From the NCBI RefSeq assembly GCF_019175385.1, contig NC_083346.1, positions 55,209,821 to 55,273,820 of the forward strand: a stretch of 64,000 bases of DNA. The letters are read 5' to 3'. Both the position numbers and the translations under genes were made by a program. The notes below the pieces were generated by a model, which saw only the letters and a list, made by a program, of their open reading frames with translations, was not told where the DNA came from and ran no database searches. Shown here one piece after another: positions 61,001-64,000 of the stretch. The stretch's first letter is position 1; each line of letters starts with the position of its first letter. The DNA comes from Lycium barbarum (lineage: Eukaryota; Streptophyta; Magnoliopsida; Solanales; Solanaceae).

Positions 61001-61423
61001 CTGCGTTTCATGCCGCGCAGGTTCTCCCAGATGAGTTGAAGATATTATAGAAGATGTTCCAGCGAGGATGGCAAGCTCCATTTGCTCCCGGAGAATTGCC
61101 GAGTCAGAATATATGTGTTAAAGGTTCTGTTAATGTTAGAGACTTTGCAGACAGATTCGTGGGTTTTGGTTGTCAGTCAGTAAGCGGCTCCGTCAGCCGA
61201 TATGTCGGTTTGTGTTATGTACTGGATTTTGTATGATCATAAATTTGTTCGGCTTGGAAGCTACGAGAAAGAATATTTCAAAAAACAATTTATTATGTAT
61301 TTTATCTTATTTGATTTAAAAAGTTTGATGTGATTTTATGCACAGCAAAGTCTGAGGGTTCGCTCGGCCCTAAGTAAGGGTCGGGTGCCCATCACACCCT
61401 AGTAAGGTTGGGGTGTGACAAAG

Positions 61424-61435
61424 TGGTATCAGAGC
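61424..61435 (+). other. E8 primer-binding site
   Basis: TGGTATCAGAGC, perfect, three bases inside the LTR. Confidence 0.93.
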
Positions 61436-61479
61436 AGGTCTGTCCTAGGGGTTGTCTGCAAAGTCGTGTCTGGTAGAGT

Positions 61480-61517
61480 CCTGTTTATGGTGTGTAGCGC
61501 GCCACATTATAAACAGG
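61480..61517 (+). other. E8 leader hairpin with GCGCGC loop
   Basis: A perfect 9-bp stem CCTGTTTAT/ATAAACAGG runs into GGTGTG/CACATT (two G-U pairs) and loop TAGCGCGC, with the hexamer at 61497-61502. Conserved box at 61563-61578. Confidence 0.85.
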
Positions 61518-61578
61518 ATGCTACGGGGCATTTAGGGATTGTTGACCTTTTTTCCGTAATAAGATCGTGCGATAGAGC

Positions 61579-61926
61579 CAAGACATAGGAAAAATAAAAC
61601 CGTTTCCGTAAGCCTTACATACGATGGAGAAGGGTAAGTGATGATATGGAAAGGTCACGAGGACAAGTCTGGATGTATTTGATCTGTTACCTGAGACAGA
61701 ATGTTCTGGGTGGCTAGAATATGATATATAGGTGTATGCTCTATAAGGTGTTGTTAGTATTTGCTGTGTACAGATTTCGGATGATAAGAATTTGTAAAGG
61801 CGACTATTGAAGACCAAAAAGGGTAAAATGGTAATTGTAAAAGAAGGAACGTATTACGAACATGCCTCGGAATCTGTAAGACCTCGATTCGCCCTGAATC
61901 ATGTAATAAAGACCATAGGAGAAAGT
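61579..61926 (+). other. E8 internal non-coding region
   Basis: No open frame of interest. TTAGTATTTGCTGTGTACAG (about 61748-61767) and the segment before 61927 are recognisable in E3, showing a shared internal scaffold. Confidence 0.6.
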
Positions 61927-62030
61927 GGACGTGATTATGTTGGTATTAAGGCACCGAATTCCGCCAACGTTTCGGGGTTAAGCGTGCTAAAGTGGAAGGA
62001 TGGGTGACCCCCTGGGAAGTGTGCTAAATA
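61927..62030 (+). pseudogene. 5S rRNA-derived sequence inside E8
   Basis: From GGACGTGATTAT onward it matches plant 5S rRNA without gaps for about 68 nt, including TTAAGGCACCG and GGTTAAGCGTGCT. A deletion of about 9 nt follows, then GGATGGGTGACC and CTGGGAAGT (box C region). Many differences are C-to-T or G-to-A transitions. The 3' tail after GGGAAGT is not recognisable. Confidence 0.82.
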
Positions 62031-62240
62031 CTCTAAAGATTTAGCTGTCAGAGACAAATGAAAAGGATAGAGTAACCAAAAGGGAAATTAGCGTATGAGG
62101 AATGGTTAGAGACCCTAAACGGCCAGATTGTCGTGACAATTGGTAATCTGGAAATTTTTTAAAGAAAGAAAGAACGCAGCGCCTGTGGATGAAGATAGAG
62201 GGACCCTCCCGAAGTACTATAATACCCCATAAGGTCAGTT

Positions 62241-62277
62241 GAACATTCGAGGACGAATGTTCTAAAGGGGGGTAGGA
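62241..62277 (+). other. E8 pre-PPT hairpin and polypurine tract
   Basis: GAACATTCG/CGAATGTTC with loop AGGA at 62241-62262, then AAAGGGGGGTAGGA at 62264-62277. The stretch 62031-62240 is non-coding. Confidence 0.85.
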
Positions 62278-64000
62278 TGTTATATCCCGTATTTCGCACA
62301 TTCAGAAAACATTTGAAATAATTGTGACTTGTAAGAGGTAAGGCCATATTATGATTTTAATTAACATATATGTTGTTCATGAAAGGTCTTGGTGTGGAAA
62401 TATGGAGGAAGGCCAAGGGCAAAATTGGGAATTTCGGAAATTAGTTTCGGGAATTACAAATTATGATCCATCATTAATTGGGCTCAAAAACAAAAAGAAA
62501 TTGAGGCCCAATATTGAGAAGGGTGGCCGGCCATAGTCCATTAAGATGAGCCCAAGCCCATGTTTTAATACAAGTCATATGGTAATTAAATAAATAAAGG
62601 GGCCATGGTTTATTGTAGACGATTCATGAAAAAAAAATAAAGAGCAAGAACAAAAGGAGGGGGGTTTCGACCCCTTCAAGAAAAAGAGAAAAAAATTTCC
62701 AAGTCCTTCAATTGTGATCCAAAAATCATGATTTTCTAGCAATATTACTAACTCAAGGATGCTCTTCAACATGATATAAGTTTTAAGGCAAGAAAGTGCT
62801 TGTGTTGGCAAGTGGAAGTTTGAAGAAGATTGGAGAAAGAGGTAAGAATCAATTCCTTTTTATTATGTTATGAAGGTTTGTTTGTGTTGTAGTATGTAGA
62901 AATGAATAAAAAGTGTGAAATTGATGTGTTATGGGTGTGTTTGTATGTGGCCGGATGTGGTGGGTGTTGGAGAGAAGATGAATTTATTTTACTTAGTGTA
63001 TTAATTGTGTTGTTGTGTTCTTATGGGGTAAATGAAGGAGAATAGTTCAAGTTGGTATGAAAATCCATTGTTAAGTTGTTGTAGGAAAATATGCAACTTT
63101 ATTATAGTTTATGTAATTATGAGAATGAAATTGTAAGATGCAAATTGTTGTTGTTGTAAATGAAATTGAGGATAAGAATATGTTGTGGATGTTTATATTG
63201 AAGATTGGAAGTTTAGGTGAATTATGGTTTTGGTGGAAGTTTGTATATTTTGTGAATATTTTGTAGAAACGATATGAAATGCTTCCGAATTGTATTGTGA
63301 TGATCTTGGTTGGGAATGAATATGAGAATGTTGGTATTGATTTGAAAATGGGAAGTTGGAATAAAAGATATTGCGTTATGTTGGAAAGAAGATTAGTTAT
63401 GCTATAATGTATTTTGTGATGATGGTTGATGTTGTTGGTATTGCTGGGTTGTTGTTGTCGATATTTTGGGCCGAGATGATTCTCGGGGCAGCGAAATTAT
63501 AGGGGAAATGCTGCCCAAATTTTTTTGTAGACAAGTGATGAACTAAAGATTTGAATGCTAAAAGTCTTACTATTGACAATTGGTAAATATGACCATTTGT
63601 AGATTTTGGGCGAAACGAGAATTGAGTTTGGACGAGCATAAGGTGCAATTGAGGTATGTAAAGCTATCCCTTTTCTTCTCTTGGCATGTCCTAGGTGTAC
63701 TAGATTCGGATTTGAGCCTCGTAGGTTATTCTGCTCATGGGAATGCGAGTCTGAATTTTTGGTACTATTCATCCAGCACAATTGAATTATAGCCCTTAAG
63801 TTTTGTTGGAAAACTGTTCAAACATCCATAACCCGTACAGACGTGATCGGCTCGCTTTGAAACCTTCATGGATGACTCCATAGAGTCCAATGTTTGTAAT
63901 TTATATCCGCCACCTCGACTTGACCCGAGGTGGGCCCACATGTTCCGAAACTTCCTACGTTTGTCTCACTTGAGCTATTTTTGTATGATATAAAAGTAAG
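62278..64000 (+). repeat. E8 3' LTR (cut by window end)
   Basis: Starts TGTTATATCCCGTATTTCGC. Aligns to 57809-59538 with few substitutions and small indels near A-rich runs. Donor-like GAG/GTAAGAATC at 62842 and GAG/GTATGTAAAG at 63654. Confidence 0.92.

Larger units (their letters stand above)
57809..61420 (+). repeat. E8 5' LTR
   Basis: TGTTATATCCCGTATTTCGC...GGGTGTGACA. Donor-like GAG/GTAAGAATC (58381) and GAG/GTATGTAAAG (59192), minisatellite 60458-60745, stem-loops 60963-61000. The open frames 60023-60412 and 60409-60684 lie in LTR repeats and are not genes. Confidence 0.92.
57809..64000 (+). mobile_element. E8: non-autonomous large-LTR element with 5S-derived core
   Basis: 5' LTR 57809-61420 (3612 bp), internal region 61421-62277 (857 bp), 3' LTR from 62278 to beyond the window. 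The visible 1.72 kb of 3' LTR is nearly identical to the 5' LTR apart from small indels, so the insertion is young. The internal region has PBS, leader hairpin, 5S-like segment, pre-PPT hairpin and PPT, but no coding sequence. It fits the LARD/TRIM idea of an element moved by enzymes from others. Confidence 0.92.

Overview
The window is plant nuclear DNA made almost entirely of nested LTR retrotransposons. I see no host protein gene, tRNA or intact rRNA gene. Every recognisable coding remnant is Ty3/gypsy Gag-Pol of the chromodomain-bearing Tekay/Del type: fused Gag-Pol in one frame, order Gag, protease, reverse transcriptase, RNase H, integrase, C-terminal chromodomain. The primer-binding sites match the 3' end of plant initiator methionine tRNA, and the LTRs are long (1.7-3.6 kb). 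This suggests heterochromatin, probably pericentromeric, of a large plant genome. Sequence style points to Solanaceae, but that is inference from memory of similar elements.

Layout. 1-6945 (minus): E1, a decayed Gag-Pol element whose 3' end lies outside the window. 7059-15566 (plus): E2, a full-length decayed element with paired 1661-bp LTRs. 15567-15983 and 26017-27229 (minus): one old LTR split by E3. 15984-26011 (plus): E3, a very young insertion with a TCTAC target-site duplication, near-identical 2.9-kb LTRs and only an integrase/chromodomain remnant. 27230-33096 (minus): E4, a heavily decayed internal region and its 5' LTR. 33097-38777 (minus): a mosaic of LTR pieces with one leader/PBS. 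38778-39196 and 46967-50683 (minus): remains of an old element E6, split by E5. 39197-46966 (minus): E5, paired 2.08-kb LTRs and almost no coding sequence. 50684-56853 (plus): E7, LTR plus Gag-Pol, cut in its integrase by another LTR (L9, 56854-57808). 57809-64000 (plus): E8, inside L9, with 3.6-kb LTRs around only 857 bp of non-coding internal DNA; its 3' LTR runs off the window.

Nothing here forms a working pathway. All Gag-Pol copies carry stops, frameshifts or truncations, so recent movement (E3, E8) implies enzymes supplied in trans. The structure worth attention is in the non-coding RNA. (1) A leader hairpin about 40 nt downstream of the PBS occurs in all eight leaders. Its loop always ends in a self-complementary hexamer, but a changing one (GCGCGC, GTGCAC or GGCGCC), as in retroviral dimerisation kissing loops. 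(2) The internal regions of E3 and E8 carry a 5S-rRNA-derived segment with shared flanks. (3) A covarying hairpin precedes the polypurine tract, tandem hairpins sit in the LTRs, TACGGNCCGTA hairpin clusters sit in several U3 regions, and splice-donor-like motifs recur within LTRs.
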